A stretch of 64,000 nt of DNA from an uncultured cyanobacterium (lineage in GTDB: Bacteria; Cyanobacteriota; Cyanobacteriia; CACIAM-69d): assembly GCA_937883785.1 (NCBI GenBank), contig CALGDE010000167.1:57966-121965 (forward strand), written 5' to 3'. Made by a program: the position numbers and the translations under genes. Shown one piece after another: positions 1 to 9,800 of the stretch. The notes under the pieces were generated by a model that saw only the letters and a list, made by a program, of their open reading frames with translations, had not been told where the DNA came from and ran no database searches. Position 1 is the first letter of the stretch; each line of letters opens with the position of its first letter.

Positions 1-462
1 TGCGCCATTTTGACCGTTAGCGACACTCGTACCCCTGAAACGGACAAAAGCGGCGCCCTTGCAAAAGCAAAATTAGACGGCGATGGACACATAATCGCCC
101 ATTACCAGATTCTCCCGGACGAGCCCGACCGCATTGCCCCGGTGGTAAGCGCCTGGGCTGCTGATTCCGCCGTTGATGTGGTTATTCTTAGCGGCGGCAC
201 GGGCATTGCCCCTCGAGACACCACCTATGAAGCGATCGCCACACTGCTGCATAAAATCATCCCTGGCTTTGGAGAACTGTTTCGCCAATTGAGCTACCAG
301 GAAATCGGATCCCGAGCCATGACCTCCCGGGCGATCGCCGGCAGCATTAACAGCACCCTGATTTTTTCCCTGCCTGGCTCCAGCAATGCCGTTCGCCTCG
401 CCCTCGATGCCTTGATTTTGCCCGAGCTACGCCACCTCCACCGCCTGCTTAATCCCCAATAG
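1..462 (+). CDS. moaB: Molybdenum cofactor biosynthesis protein MoaB, 3' part
   Basis: MoaB/MogA-fold protein of molybdopterin biosynthesis; the family adenylylates molybdopterin or is a close homologue of that enzyme, in the cytoplasm. The frame is open from base 1 (C-A-I-L-T-V-S-D-T-R-T), so the start codon lies to the left of the window. A TTG at base 10 is only an internal Leu codon. Visible family motifs are the N-terminal strand ILTVSDTRT followed by D-x-SG, and SGGTGIAPRDTTYEAI, the GGTG...RD.T loop that binds the pterin phosphate. The end, about LPELRHLHRLL, matches the family C-terminus, so only a few N-terminal residues are missing. It converges on the lipoprotein gene across 54 bases. 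Confidence 0.93.
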   Translation, partial: CAILTVSDTRTPETDKSGALAKAKLDGDGHIIAHYQILPDEPDRIAPVVSAWAADSAVDVVILSGGTGIAPRDTTYEAIATLLHKIIPGFGELFRQLSYQEIGSRAMTSRAIAGSINSTLIFSLPGSSNAVRLALDALILPELRHLHRLLNPQ

Positions 463-516
463 GTTTAAACTCGTTGGGTCCAAAGCGTCGATAGCTACTG
501 GCTTTAAAATTGGGAC

Positions 517-1593
517 CTAGCTAGGGCGACGGAAGATCACTTCGCTGCGGGTAATGGTCACATCGTAGGCACCAAAGAAATTTTGTCCCAATAGGCCCAC
601 TTCCATGGTGGGGGCGATCGCTGCTCGAAGATTCTTCGCCTCCAAATTGCCCACTTTTATCTGCCCTAATCGAGCCACCTGAAACACCACCCCCTGTTGG
701 CTAGGGGTGTTGGCGCGGACGGACCCCACCGGCTCCAGCCCCAGCATATTTGCCATTGCCTGTGTGACTACCGTGGTGCTGGCCCCCGTGTCCACCATCA
801 TCGGAAATCCCTGCCCATTAATTTGCACCACGATAATGGGAATCCCACCAAAGCGCTTGCGGATGGGCACCTTAGTCACGGTGCTACTGCTTTGGGTGGC
901 TTGGGTGGCTTGGGTCGCCGATGACGATGCGGAGCCTCGGGGGGCAGCAGGAGGGGCAGGGGCTGCACTTCGGGTGGCGCTTCTAGCTGGGGATCCGGCG
1001 GCTGCGGATGCAGTTCGTGCCGGTGCCTGTTGAATACGAATGGGCGTAGGCGCCTGGGGAATCTGAGACGCTCGCTGTTGGGCGTAGGCTAGATTTTTGC
1101 TGTACTCGGCGATTTTTTTGGATGCCCGCTCATCAGAACCCTCAATGGTCTTCAGTAAATTAATCGCCTCTTGCCATCGAGACACCACAAATTCCCAGTC
1201 AGACATTGCCCGCGCCGACTGGGATAGTTTTGCTGCGCTGTAGGCTTTGTTTAAAGCGAATTTATAAGTGTCTCCCGTTTCATTGCCAGCGTTCGGCAAT
1301 GCCTGAGCCGGGACCTCTTTGGGCGCTGGTTGCGGGGGCTGGTTGGGGGATTGGCTGGCAGCGGTTGAAGCTTGAACTGGCGTAGCGGAAGGGACAGCTT
1401 TTGAACTTTCTGCTTGCTCCGGTTGTGTTTCTACTGCCGACTGTGGCGAAGATTCCGACGACAGGGGAGGCACACAACCCGCTAAGGCTAAGGCTAAGAC
1501 CGCTGCTGGCATTGATATCACTGCCGACGCCTTTACCGATTTCGAGGATCTTTTTGAAACGTTTCCTAAATATCGCAACGAAGAGAAAACCAT
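517..1593 (-). CDS. Retropepsin-like aspartic protease lipoprotein
   Basis: A 358-residue predicted lipoprotein. After a basic leader, residues 28-40 read MPAAVLALALAGC with lipobox L-A-G-C40, so signal peptidase II cleavage and lipid anchoring are expected. Residues 41-100 and about 190-240 are low-complexity Ser/Pro/Ala/Gln linkers. Residues 105-175 form a helical region with an aromatic/Ala repeat resembling TPR-like helices. The C-terminal domain (about 245-358) is a single-domain clan AA aspartic protease: MMVDTGAST with catalytic D268, and GLLGQNFF near residue 333, as in TIGR02281-type proteins. One catalytic aspartate per chain means it should work as a homodimer. Met28 is an alternative start that gives a more usual signal peptide length. 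Substrate unknown. Confidence 0.82.
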   Translation of the reverse strand: MVFSSLRYLGNVSKRSSKSVKASAVISMPAAVLALALAGCVPPLSSESSPQSAVETQPEQAESSKAVPSATPVQASTAASQSPNQPPQPAPKEVPAQALPNAGNETGDTYKFALNKAYSAAKLSQSARAMSDWEFVVSRWQEAINLLKTIEGSDERASKKIAEYSKNLAYAQQRASQIPQAPTPIRIQQAPARTASAAAGSPARSATRSAAPAPPAAPRGSASSSATQATQATQSSSTVTKVPIRKRFGGIPIIVVQINGQGFPMMVDTGASTTVVTQAMANMLGLEPVGSVRANTPSQQGVVFQVARLGQIKVGNLEAKNLRAAIAPTMEVGLLGQNFFGAYDVTITRSEVIFRRPS

Positions 1594-1715
1594 TGTTGAG
1601 CCAGATCCTTACGGCGTAAATTACTCGGGCAGTAGATTGCTTTTTGTAGATCCCTACTTACAGCGTAGCTATTTTGTTGAACCAAGAGCTGTGGTCACTG
1701 AATATTTTGTATGGG

Positions 1716-1804
1716 CAGGACTTACGCAAAACATGCTGTTTAAGTCCAAAAATAAACGTTGCATCAGCTTCCCCCCTTGCTAAGGAGGCTTTGCGTAAGT
1801 TTTG
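1716..1804. mobile_element. MITE-like element, CAGGACTTACGCAA family, 89 bp
   Basis: Left end CAGGACTTACGCAAA at 1716 and right end CTTTGCGTAAGTTTTG ending at 1804 are imperfect inverted repeats of one another (reverse complement of the right end: CAAAACTTACGCAAAG). The same terminal sequence bounds the element at 48080-48268. There is no coding capacity. No clear target duplication could be fixed. It lies inside an otherwise open plus-strand frame, so it may have interrupted a gene. Confidence 0.6.
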
Positions 1805-1966
1805 ATGAGAACGTCTGGAATAACTCCTTACCCGTCTCCTAAATCTCTTCTCGATGCTCGGAAGGATGCTCGGAAGTTGGCTCTCAAAGATTTGCGACGT
1901 GCAGAAAAGTACGATTCCCGCAGAAGGTACATACATTTCACAGTCAGCGATTTTAAGGAGTTTAAC

Positions 1967-2116
1967 GGCGTTGTTGCATTAATAGACCTGAGTTTCCGTC
2001 TTTTTGCGTGCATTCTTAATGGGTTTACGTGTCAAAAGCTGTAAAAATAGAAGATTTTCCGGGCTCTCACTTTCTGAAACCCTTGATATGACTGGATTTA
2101 TTTATGCAACAACGCC
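1967..2116. mobile_element. MITE with 9-bp target duplication, 150 bp
   Basis: Terminal inverted repeats are GGCGTTGTTGCATTAATA at the left (1967-1984) and, read on the other strand from 2116, GGCGTTGTTGCATAAATA: 17 of 18 bases match. A perfect 9-base direct repeat, gagtttaac, flanks the element at 1958-1966 and 2117-2125. The TIR type and a 9-bp duplication are those known for the IS903-like branch of the IS5 family, so this is most simply an internally deleted IS5-family derivative moved in trans. No transposase is encoded. Confidence 0.8.
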
Positions 2117-2469
2117 GAGTTTAACCCTTAACTTTTCCACTTTGAAGGAGGTGAAATCCTAGCTGAGTAGGGCTTTTGAAAATTAATCGGCGACATACCC
2201 GAAAGTGGGCTGGGAGCTGATATTGCGATCGGAATGCGTTTTCTCGGGGAAAGTAAGTCAAGGACCAGCAACTTATTGCGTCGTGAGGCTATTCAATAGA
2301 AGCCATCAATGGTTGTATTAATAGAGCTAACGCACAGAGCTTAGTAAAGCCCCAAAGCCAAATCAAGCTCCCATTAAGTTAGCGTTTTGAGCCAGCATTT
2401 TATTTGGCGGCTCGGTTTCAAGTCAGCGCCCAAAGATCCCTTTTGAGTATCCCTTAATTTTTCGAGCTT

Positions 2470-3645
2470 ATGTCACCCGCTACTGCTCAACCCGCCCTAC
2501 TGGTTCTTGCCGACGGCACTGTTTACCAAGGCTATAGCTTTGGTGCATTGGGCACTACCATCGGCGAAGTGGTGTTTAACACCGGTATGACGGGCTATCA
2601 AGAGGTGCTGACGGACCCAAGCTATTGCGGTCAGATTGTCCTATTTACCTACCCAGAGCTGGGCAATGTGGGGGTCAATCCTGAGGATGAAGAGTCCAGC
2701 CGTCCCTACGCATCCGGGGCGATCGCCCGCACTATTTCCCCTCGCCCCAGCAATTGGCGCTCTGCGGAATCGTTACCCAGCTACCTAAAGCGTCATCAGA
2801 TTCCCGGCATTTACGGTGTCGATACCCGGGCGATCGTGCGTCATATTCGTTCCCAGGGGGCTATGAACGGCGGCATTTCTACGGAGATTTTGGACCCTGC
2901 GGAACTGCTGCAACAGGTGCAGGAAGCCAAGCCCATGGCCGGTCAAAACCTAGCTAAGGCTGTAAGCACCGAAGACATTTACGAATGGACCGAGCCTACT
3001 CCTGATATATGGGAATTTAACCCGGCGACGGAAAATATCCGCGCCAAAATGGGCGATAAAACGTTGACCGTGGTGGCGATCGACTTCGGTGTTAAGCGCA
3101 ATATCCTTCGCCGTCTGGCTAGCTTTGGCTGCAAAGTTGTTGTCGTTCCCGTGGGCACCGGCATAAACACAATCATGTCCTACAAGCCCGACGGCATTTT
3201 TCTATCCAATGGTCCTGGAGATCCCGCCGCCGTTACCGAAGGCGTTGAAACGGTGCAGGCGCTAACTCAACAGGACAGCCCCATCTTCGGCATTTGCATG
3301 GGACACCAAATTTTGGGGCAAGCCTTGGGAGCAGACACCTTTAAGCTTAAATTTGGGCATCGGGGGCTAAACCAGCCCGCCGGTCTAACGGGAAAAGTGG
3401 AGATTACCAGCCAAAACCACAGCTTTGCATTGACCGAAACCTCCCTCGCCGACGAAACCCTGGAGGTGACGCATCTAAACCTAAACGATCGCACCATCGC
3501 CGGTTTACGCCACCGAGATTTGCCGTTTTTCTCCGTGCAATACCACCCAGAAGCCAGCCCCGGTCCCCACGACGCGGATTATTTATTTGAAAACTTTATT
3601 CGCGCCATGCAAAGCCATCGCCAAAAGGTTGCAAGTCAGTCTTAG
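2470..3645 (+). CDS. carA: Carbamoyl-phosphate synthase small (glutaminase) subunit
   Basis: The 391-residue glutamine amidotransferase subunit of carbamoyl-phosphate synthase. It hydrolyses glutamine and channels ammonia to CarB for arginine and pyrimidine synthesis in the cytoplasm. The N-terminal CPSase small-chain domain (about 1-150) has [15 protein letters not shown] and [22 protein letters not shown]. The class I GATase domain (about 195-385) has the nucleophile elbow FGICMGHQ with C276, and the His/Glu pair in [11 protein letters not shown] (H359, E361). Length is normal for the family. The ATG gives the expected N-terminus. No carB is in the window, as is common in cyanobacteria where the two subunits are unlinked. 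The glycosyltransferase gene starts 32 bases downstream, so the two may be co-transcribed by chance of proximity. Confidence 0.97.
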   Translation: MSPATAQPALLVLADGTVYQGYSFGALGTTIGEVVFNTGMTGYQEVLTDPSYCGQIVLFTYPELGNVGVNPEDEESSRPYASGAIARTISPRPSNWRSAESLPSYLKRHQIPGIYGVDTRAIVRHIRSQGAMNGGISTEILDPAELLQQVQEAKPMAGQNLAKAVSTEDIYEWTEPTPDIWEFNPATENIRAKMGDKTLTVVAIDFGVKRNILRRLASFGCKVVVVPVGTGINTIMSYKPDGIFLSNGPGDPAAVTEGVETVQALTQQDSPIFGICMGHQILGQALGADTFKLKFGHRGLNQPAGLTGKVEITSQNHSFALTETSLADETLEVTHLNLNDRTIAGLRHRDLPFFSVQYHPEASPGPHDADYLFENFIRAMQSHRQKVASQS

Positions 3646-3677
3646 CCGCCTAAGGGTTGGGCGAGAGGACATAAACC

Positions 3678-5255
3678 ATGACCCTGTTTGAGCCCCGAGC
3701 TCCCGCTATTCCGCCATTGCCCAGTGATGTCAACAGACCGCAATGGTCTGTGATGATTCCGGTGTATGAGCCGGGTCCTTTTCTGGAGGTGGCGATCGCG
3801 TCAGTTTTGGCGCAGAAAATTGACGCCCAGCAAATGCAAATCGTGGTGGTGGATGATGCCTCCCCCACCGTTGATGTGGCGTCTCTGGTGACCAAGTTTG
3901 GCGACAGGGTTGAATACTATCGAAACCCAAATAACTTAGGCCCCATTGATAACTGGAATCACTGCCTAAAATTAGCCACAGGACATTGGGTCCACCTGCT
4001 CCATCAAGATGACTTTATTCAGCCTAAATTTTACGGAAAATTAGGCGGAGGGTTAGCGGCGTCAAAGGATGTGGGCGCTGCGTTTTGCAGACATTTATAC
4101 GTGGATGATAGTGGCGAGACTACAGATGTTTCAATTTTAGAAAGCAACGTTCCAGGGATTCTACATCGATGGCAAGAACGCATTGCTGAAATCCAGCGTG
4201 TTCAGTTTGTTTCGATTGTGGTGCGACGGTCCGTTTATGAAGTTTTAGGGGGATTTTCTCCGACGGCTGCGTCAGCAACAGATTGGGAAATGTGGCAAAG
4301 GATTTCGGGATTTTATCCCCTTTGGTATGAGCCTGCGCCCCTATCGTCATTTCGGCTCCATAAACGGTCGGAAACTTCTCAGCTATTGCGCCAAGGAGGA
4401 AATATTGTTGATAGTAATTTGGCGATCGCCGCCTGTGGGCATTATTTGGTTCCGCCAATGCGTGCAGCATTAGCGGAGGCAGCCAGGAAAAACTATGGCT
4501 TATCAGCAATGGAAACTGCCGGAAATTTCCTAAACTCGGGCGACACAAAAGCGGCCTTAGCTCAGATTCGCGCTGGATTAGATTGCTCACGATCTCCAGT
4601 CGTTATCGAAAAGTTGTGCCAGATTTTAGACGACTGGAAGGCACCTAAATACAGGTCCAACTTTTCCCAAACCTCAGCTTCGCAGAATCAAGAGTGTAAC
4701 AATGATGACTCGCGATCGCTGTCAGAAAAGAAATGGGAAAACTTCTTTAACTCAATTGAAACTTTCAAGACCCGGCTAAAAACCGGCGAACCTTTCACCT
4801 TTAGAGCTATTCGAATAAAAATATTGCAAGTTTGGTTACATACCGAAAAAGATGAATTACAGTCGTTTTGGGATAAAGACTTTGGAAATATATTTAAACA
4901 TCTAATCAACCATGGTTCTTCTAAACTAGAGCCTAATGAAGTGGAAACCCGCTGGATTCAATATATTCAAGATCGTCTGTTTAAATTGAAAGAGAAGCCG
5001 TCAACGGAAGATAAAATGACAAGAAACGATGGGATTTCTTTTTTGATTTTGCCATTGCTTCTCTATAAAGACTTAAGCTTTATTCAAAGTTTAGTCTCAG
5101 ACAAGCCTTTGAAAGACATGCCTGACTACTTAGCTGATGCTGTTAGTGAAATAGCACTAGGAGGTTTGGACTTTCAAGGTAATCAGGGTGTCAACACTGA
5201 AGCTTTAAACTCTAACAAGCATTTATCAAAAGATAGTCCGACTTTTATATTCTGA
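3678..5255 (+). CDS. Family 2 glycosyltransferase with C-terminal extension
   Basis: A 525-residue protein. Residues 22-255 form a GT-A fold family 2 glycosyltransferase: strand WSVMIPVYEPGPFLEVAIASV, the nucleotide-binding VVVDDASP (D59/D60), and HQDDF (D111/D112) as the likely metal-binding site. ATDWEMWQRIS looks like the acceptor-site ED/DW motif. It should move a sugar from a nucleotide donor to a surface glycan or protein, at the cytoplasmic face. Residues from about 330 onward are charged, AT-richer and of unknown fold, suggesting a different origin for the tail. It opens a three-gene same-strand glycosyltransferase group (next starts 5372 and 6834). Donor and acceptor cannot be deduced. 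Confidence 0.87.
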   Translation: MTLFEPRAPAIPPLPSDVNRPQWSVMIPVYEPGPFLEVAIASVLAQKIDAQQMQIVVVDDASPTVDVASLVTKFGDRVEYYRNPNNLGPIDNWNHCLKLATGHWVHLLHQDDFIQPKFYGKLGGGLAASKDVGAAFCRHLYVDDSGETTDVSILESNVPGILHRWQERIAEIQRVQFVSIVVRRSVYEVLGGFSPTAASATDWEMWQRISGFYPLWYEPAPLSSFRLHKRSETSQLLRQGGNIVDSNLAIAACGHYLVPPMRAALAEAARKNYGLSAMETAGNFLNSGDTKAALAQIRAGLDCSRSPVVIEKLCQILDDWKAPKYRSNFSQTSASQNQECNNDDSRSLSEKKWENFFNSIETFKTRLKTGEPFTFRAIRIKILQVWLHTEKDELQSFWDKDFGNIFKHLINHGSSKLEPNEVETRWIQYIQDRLFKLKEKPSTEDKMTRNDGISFLILPLLLYKDLSFIQSLVSDKPLKDMPDYLADAVSEIALGGLDFQGNQGVNTEALNSNKHLSKDSPTFIF

Positions 5256-5371
5256 GTGCATAGAAATATTAGTGCATATAAATGTTCAGGTATTGTTGGG
5301 TAAGGATTACTGGATTAGCTTGAACTAGTTTCGCTGGATATGGCAGGCTAGCTCGCCTGCGCTCTTTTCGT

Positions 5372-6748
5372 ATGCTTGAAACCGCCTTATTTTTCTTTCC
5401 CCATTGCTTTTACCCTCCCAGGACCGGCGCCCATGCTCGTTCTGTCACCACAATCAATGCGCTTAAATCCCTTGGATACAAAGTATTAGTTGTAAGCATT
5501 GCCCATGATGCTAAGTGGAATGGTTTCTATCTCTGGACACAGGACTCCTGTAATCAGATGGCGACAGACTTGGGCGTGGACGTTGTGGTTATTCCCGATG
5601 AAGCTGACGATTTAAATCAGATTTATCGCAATCCAGTAAATGCGGGTCCAGTGGTCGTCAATCCTCCTCTCCATTTACTAGAGAAATTCAAATCGCTGAT
5701 TCTTCAAGTTAAGCCAACTATTATTTTTAATAACTACACACGATGGCATCGGTTAGTTAATCCGCTGGAATTGATAGACGAAGATTTGTTTAATAAAGGC
5801 GCTTTGCCGAAGCCAGTTAGCATTCTTGAAATGCACGATTTAATTACGGTAAATCATTGGCTACAAAGCCAAGTAAATGCCTTGATTGGTTCGCCGCCAT
5901 ATGATCGAGCATTGCCAGACAACGCTTTCTTAAGCTTTACCCAAGGCACCCAGAGCCAAGAACATATAGGGGGAGTAAGTGGTGAGTGTGAAATTTATGA
6001 TTCATACGATATAACTGTGGCAATTTCCCGAAAGGAGAAGGCGCTAGTTCTGAAAAACACGACGAATACTCAAATAATTTATTTACCAGTTGTATCTGAA
6101 GTCAAGGACTTGGACAGTCCGAAAAAAGGGCAGACTGCCCGTAGAGTTACCGTTGTTATTGGACCCAATATCTTTAATTTTCAGGGTTATCTCTTTCTCA
6201 CTCAGCGCATTTTGCCGTGTTTACTCGAGAAGGTTTCTAACATTAAGGTGACGATCGCCGGAGACGCCTGTAAATATTTAAAACCTGTTCCAGGGGTTGA
6301 GTTTTTAGGCTTCGTGGAGGATTTAGACAGGCTTTATGAAGAAACGGCGATCGCCCTTTGTCCCTTGCTCAATGGGACAGGACAGCAAGTTAAAGTGGTG
6401 GAAGCGATGGCTCGGGGGATTCCAGTGGTTACGATGGCGGCCATTGCTGAAAGTTCTCCCATTGAGCATGGCGTCAATGGATTAATTGCCGATGATGAAG
6501 AGCAATTTGCCCAGTGCGTTACGTTTCTCTTGGAAAACCCAGATCGAGCGATGGAAATCGGTTTAGCTGCCAGAGAAACGATTCGTCGAGAATTCTCGCA
6601 ACAGACACTGACAGAAACGCTGGGTGCGGCAATTGAAAGCGTGAAGATGCGCTCAGGTCAACACGATCGGAAAAAACTTTCTGAGCTTAGGGAAGACGGG
6701 ATTTTGCCCCCCGCTCCAGAAGTTGAACTGACGCAATTGTTTGCATAA
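5372..6748 (+). CDS. GT4-like glycosyltransferase
   Basis: A 458-residue GT-B fold protein. The N-terminal half begins LFFFPHCFYPPRTGAHARSV, the usual group 1 acceptor-side motif with a Gly-rich loop and a following helix (INALKSLGYKVLVVS). The C-terminal Rossmann half has TIAGDAC, FLGFVEDLDRLYEE and VVEAMARGIPVVTM, the donor-binding E-x7-E-like region, then the typical closing helices LLENPDRAMEIG and FSQQTLTE. It belongs to the block with the GT2 gene (116 bases upstream) and the large fusion gene downstream. Middle residues 100-230 are divergent, so substrate prediction is not possible. The family call is firm; the specific role is not. Confidence 0.86.
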   Translation: MLETALFFFPHCFYPPRTGAHARSVTTINALKSLGYKVLVVSIAHDAKWNGFYLWTQDSCNQMATDLGVDVVVIPDEADDLNQIYRNPVNAGPVVVNPPLHLLEKFKSLILQVKPTIIFNNYTRWHRLVNPLELIDEDLFNKGALPKPVSILEMHDLITVNHWLQSQVNALIGSPPYDRALPDNAFLSFTQGTQSQEHIGGVSGECEIYDSYDITVAISRKEKALVLKNTTNTQIIYLPVVSEVKDLDSPKKGQTARRVTVVIGPNIFNFQGYLFLTQRILPCLLEKVSNIKVTIAGDACKYLKPVPGVEFLGFVEDLDRLYEETAIALCPLLNGTGQQVKVVEAMARGIPVVTMAAIAESSPIEHGVNGLIADDEEQFAQCVTFLLENPDRAMEIGLAARETIRREFSQQTLTETLGAAIESVKMRSGQHDRKKLSELREDGILPPAPEVELTQLFA

Positions 6749-6833
6749 CCAAGCCTGAGATCTTGATTAGAGTCAAAACATCAAAGTATGGATTTTGAAC
6801 GATAAAGCCTGAAAGTGTACTGGAACTAAGATA

Positions 6834-9800
6834 GTGAAAATTATCGTTGATGGGGTGTTTTTTCAAGTTCGCAACACGGGTATTGCTAGAGTCTGGCGAT
6901 CTCTACTAAAACACTGGTCAACACAACCGTTTTCCCAATGTATAACCTTGCTAGATCGAGGTAATACCGCACCAAAGTTTCCGTCAATTCAGTCCATAGG
7001 CATTCCTTTGTATGGGCTAGCTAGTGTCGACGAAGATCGTCAGCTACTCCAACAATGTTGTGATGAGGTAGAAGCAGATTTATTTGTTTCCACTTATTAC
7101 ACAACGCCCATTTCTACCCCTAGTATTTTCTTCGGGCATGACATGATTCCCGAGCTGATGGGAGTCGATTTAAATGTACCGATGTGGCAAGACAAGCATC
7201 GGGCAATTAGCCAAGGAATTGCCCATGTTGTTGTGTCTGAAAATACGAAAAAGGATTTGCAAACCCTATTTCCAAAAACCCAAAATGAGCCAGTTACTGT
7301 TGCTCACTGTGGATTATCGCCGGAGTTTTCCCCCCCTTCTCCAGAGGTGGTTAAAGGGTTTCGGAGTCGCCATAACTTGCATAAACCCTATGTGCTGTGG
7401 GTGGGAGAGCGGCTGGGATTTAATGGCTATAAAAATTCGGCGCTAGTGTTTAAAGCGATGAAGCTGTGGGAGCGGCAGCTGGATTTCTCGGTGGTGTGTA
7501 CCGGGGATGGGTCACCGCTGGAGCCACCCTTGGCGCAGCTAGCTCAGGGGCTGGATGTGCGATCGCTATGTTTAAGCGAGGGAGAATTGGTGGCAGCGTA
7601 CGGCGGGGCACACTGTTTGGCGTACACGTCGCGCTATGAAGGGTTTGGACTGCCGCTGCTGGAGGCGATGGGCTGCGATTGCCCCGTGGTGACCTGCCCC
7701 AGTGGCTCTATCCCAGAGGTGGCGGGCGATGGGGCGCTGTTTGTGTCCCCCGATCAGCCCATGGAGCTGATGACCGCGTTCGAGCGATTAATGCGCCCAG
7801 ACCATCGGCAATCGTTAATTCAGCGGGGGCGACTCCGAGCCCAGCAGTTCTCCTGGGGCACCATGGCGGACACGGTAGCCCAGGCATTTGGGGAGACGGT
7901 GGCAATGGCGGGCGATCAGGGTAATAATCGTGGCGCTATTATTCCCGATAACCCTGATCTGGGGGGTGAGGGCGTTGGGGAGCAATCCAATATTAACGAG
8001 ACTATCAACGAGCCAAATTACAGGCTAAAGGGCGAGTCAAATTTAGTGTCGACTGTAATGTCAGCAGGGGCAGAAGCATTGGATGTAAATCAGCTAAACG
8101 TCAATCAGCTAGACGTCAATCAGCTAGACGTCAATCAGGCGATCGCCACTTTAAAAGCCTACAGCCAGGATCCTCAGAATCTTCAGCGACTAAAGCAAGT
8201 GCGTACCCTGCGGCAGCAGCTTATTGAACCAGCTCTAATGCTGGGGACGGCAGTACAGGTGACCATGGAAGGGCTAGACCAGATTTGGACCGGTGAGTAC
8301 GCCACGTTGCACCAAGCATTGCGCCACTCAGGGCTTATTCATGAACCTTTAAATAGCGAGGAGCAGAGGATTTTGGATCGTCTGTGCCAGGTGTTGGTGG
8401 CGGTGCCTGATACGGATATGCCTCGGCTGATGGCAATCCTAACGGCAGCGACGTTGTTGCGCTATCCCTACCAACTGCCGGGCTTGGATCGCGATTGGTC
8501 CACCCTCAATACGGTGCCGTCGCGATATGTTGTGCTGCTGTTGGAGGTGCCGGACTATTTTGGGGAGCCGGGGGCGCTGGAGCAGTTTCGAGAGTATACG
8601 GAGACCCTGTGGGCAGCACTGCGGATCCAGGTACTGGGCAATCGCAACGATTTAACCTGGCAAAAAATTGCCCAGCGGCTGATGAACTACGGCACCATCA
8701 CGCCTTTGTACTTTTCCGAAAACACTGGGCGAGAGGTGTATCGAAATAGGGCTCAAATTGTTGAAGCGGCTTTGGAGTCATCCCAACCGGAGCCACTGGA
8801 TTGGGCGTTTCGACCGCGCCCCAATGATCGCCCCAAAGTTCGCATTGGCATCTTGCGTAACCACTGGCTGCCAGGCACCGAAAGCTTCTCCACCCTACCG
8901 GTGTTTGAGTATTTAGATCGGAATCGTTTTGAGGTGGTTCTTTACACACTGCATCCCACAGAAAACGATTTGGAGAACTATTGCGGTGATCAGGTGGCGG
9001 GGATGGTGGCACTGCCGTCCAGTTTGTCGGAGCAGGTGAACGCCATTCGCGCCGCCGACCTGGATATTTTATGGATTGGCACCAATGTGACCATGGTGAC
9101 CAACGGCATTACATTACTGTCGGCGTTCCGTCTGGGGCGGGTGCAGGTAACCTCTATTAACTCTCCTACCACCACCGGCTTCCGCAATGTAGACATTTAC
9201 TTTGGTGGATACCTAAGCCTAGGGAAGTCCTACGGGGCGTATCACGAAACGGCGATCGCCCTTCCCGGCAGCGGTATTTGCTTTAGCCGTCCGCCTCTGC
9301 TGGAAACCTCCGCTAAAACCTTTCCCACCCGATCCGATTGGGGCGCGTCTGACTCCGATGTGGTGCTAATTTCTGGTGCTAATTTTAATAAGCTGCTGCC
9401 GGAGCTGCGAGAGATTTGGACTCGAATTTTGGCAGCGCTGCCTAACGCTCGCCTAGTGCTGTATCCCTACAATCCCAATTGGCAACACCACTATCCCGGC
9501 GATCGCTTCCGTCAAGATTTTGGGGCACAGCTTCAGGCGGCGGGGGTAGATCCGTCGCGGCTGGTGATTTTGCCCCCTATGGCAGGCATTGCCGATATTC
9601 GCCAGTGTTTGCGCCAGGGGGATTTATATTTAGATTCTTTGCCCTACGGCGGTGCCACGTCTTTGCTAGATCCCATTGATGTGGACCTGCCTATGGTGGT
9701 GTACGAGGGGGAGGCACTGCGCTTCCGTCAGGCGTCGTCCTTGTTGCGGGAGCTCAATGAGCCGATTTTGCAAGAAATTATCGCCACCACCATTGACGAA

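Larger units (their letters stand above)
1594..2469. other. Intergenic region with two short mobile elements and a possible gene remnant
   Basis: This 876-base gap between the lipoprotein gene and carA holds an 89-bp element (1716-1804) and a 150-bp element (1967-2116), listed separately. Plus-strand reading frame 2 is unusually open from within the lipoprotein N-terminus to 1783 (stop TAA 1781-1783). It resumes after the first element, and it carries protein-like text such as RLLFVDPY and YFVEPRAVV. It may be the debris of a gene, but no family was recognised. Bases 2126-2469 should hold the carA promoter; no motif could be fixed. Confidence 0.5.

Noticed and set aside
10..462. TTG at base 10 as the start of moaB
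   Set aside because: The frame is open to base 1 and the residues C-A-I before it belong to the conserved MoaB strand, so the gene is cut by the window edge.
1658..1936. 92-codon minus-strand frame across the 89-bp MITE
   Set aside because: It runs through a mobile element and has no ribosome binding site or family. The plus-strand frame is the more protein-like one.
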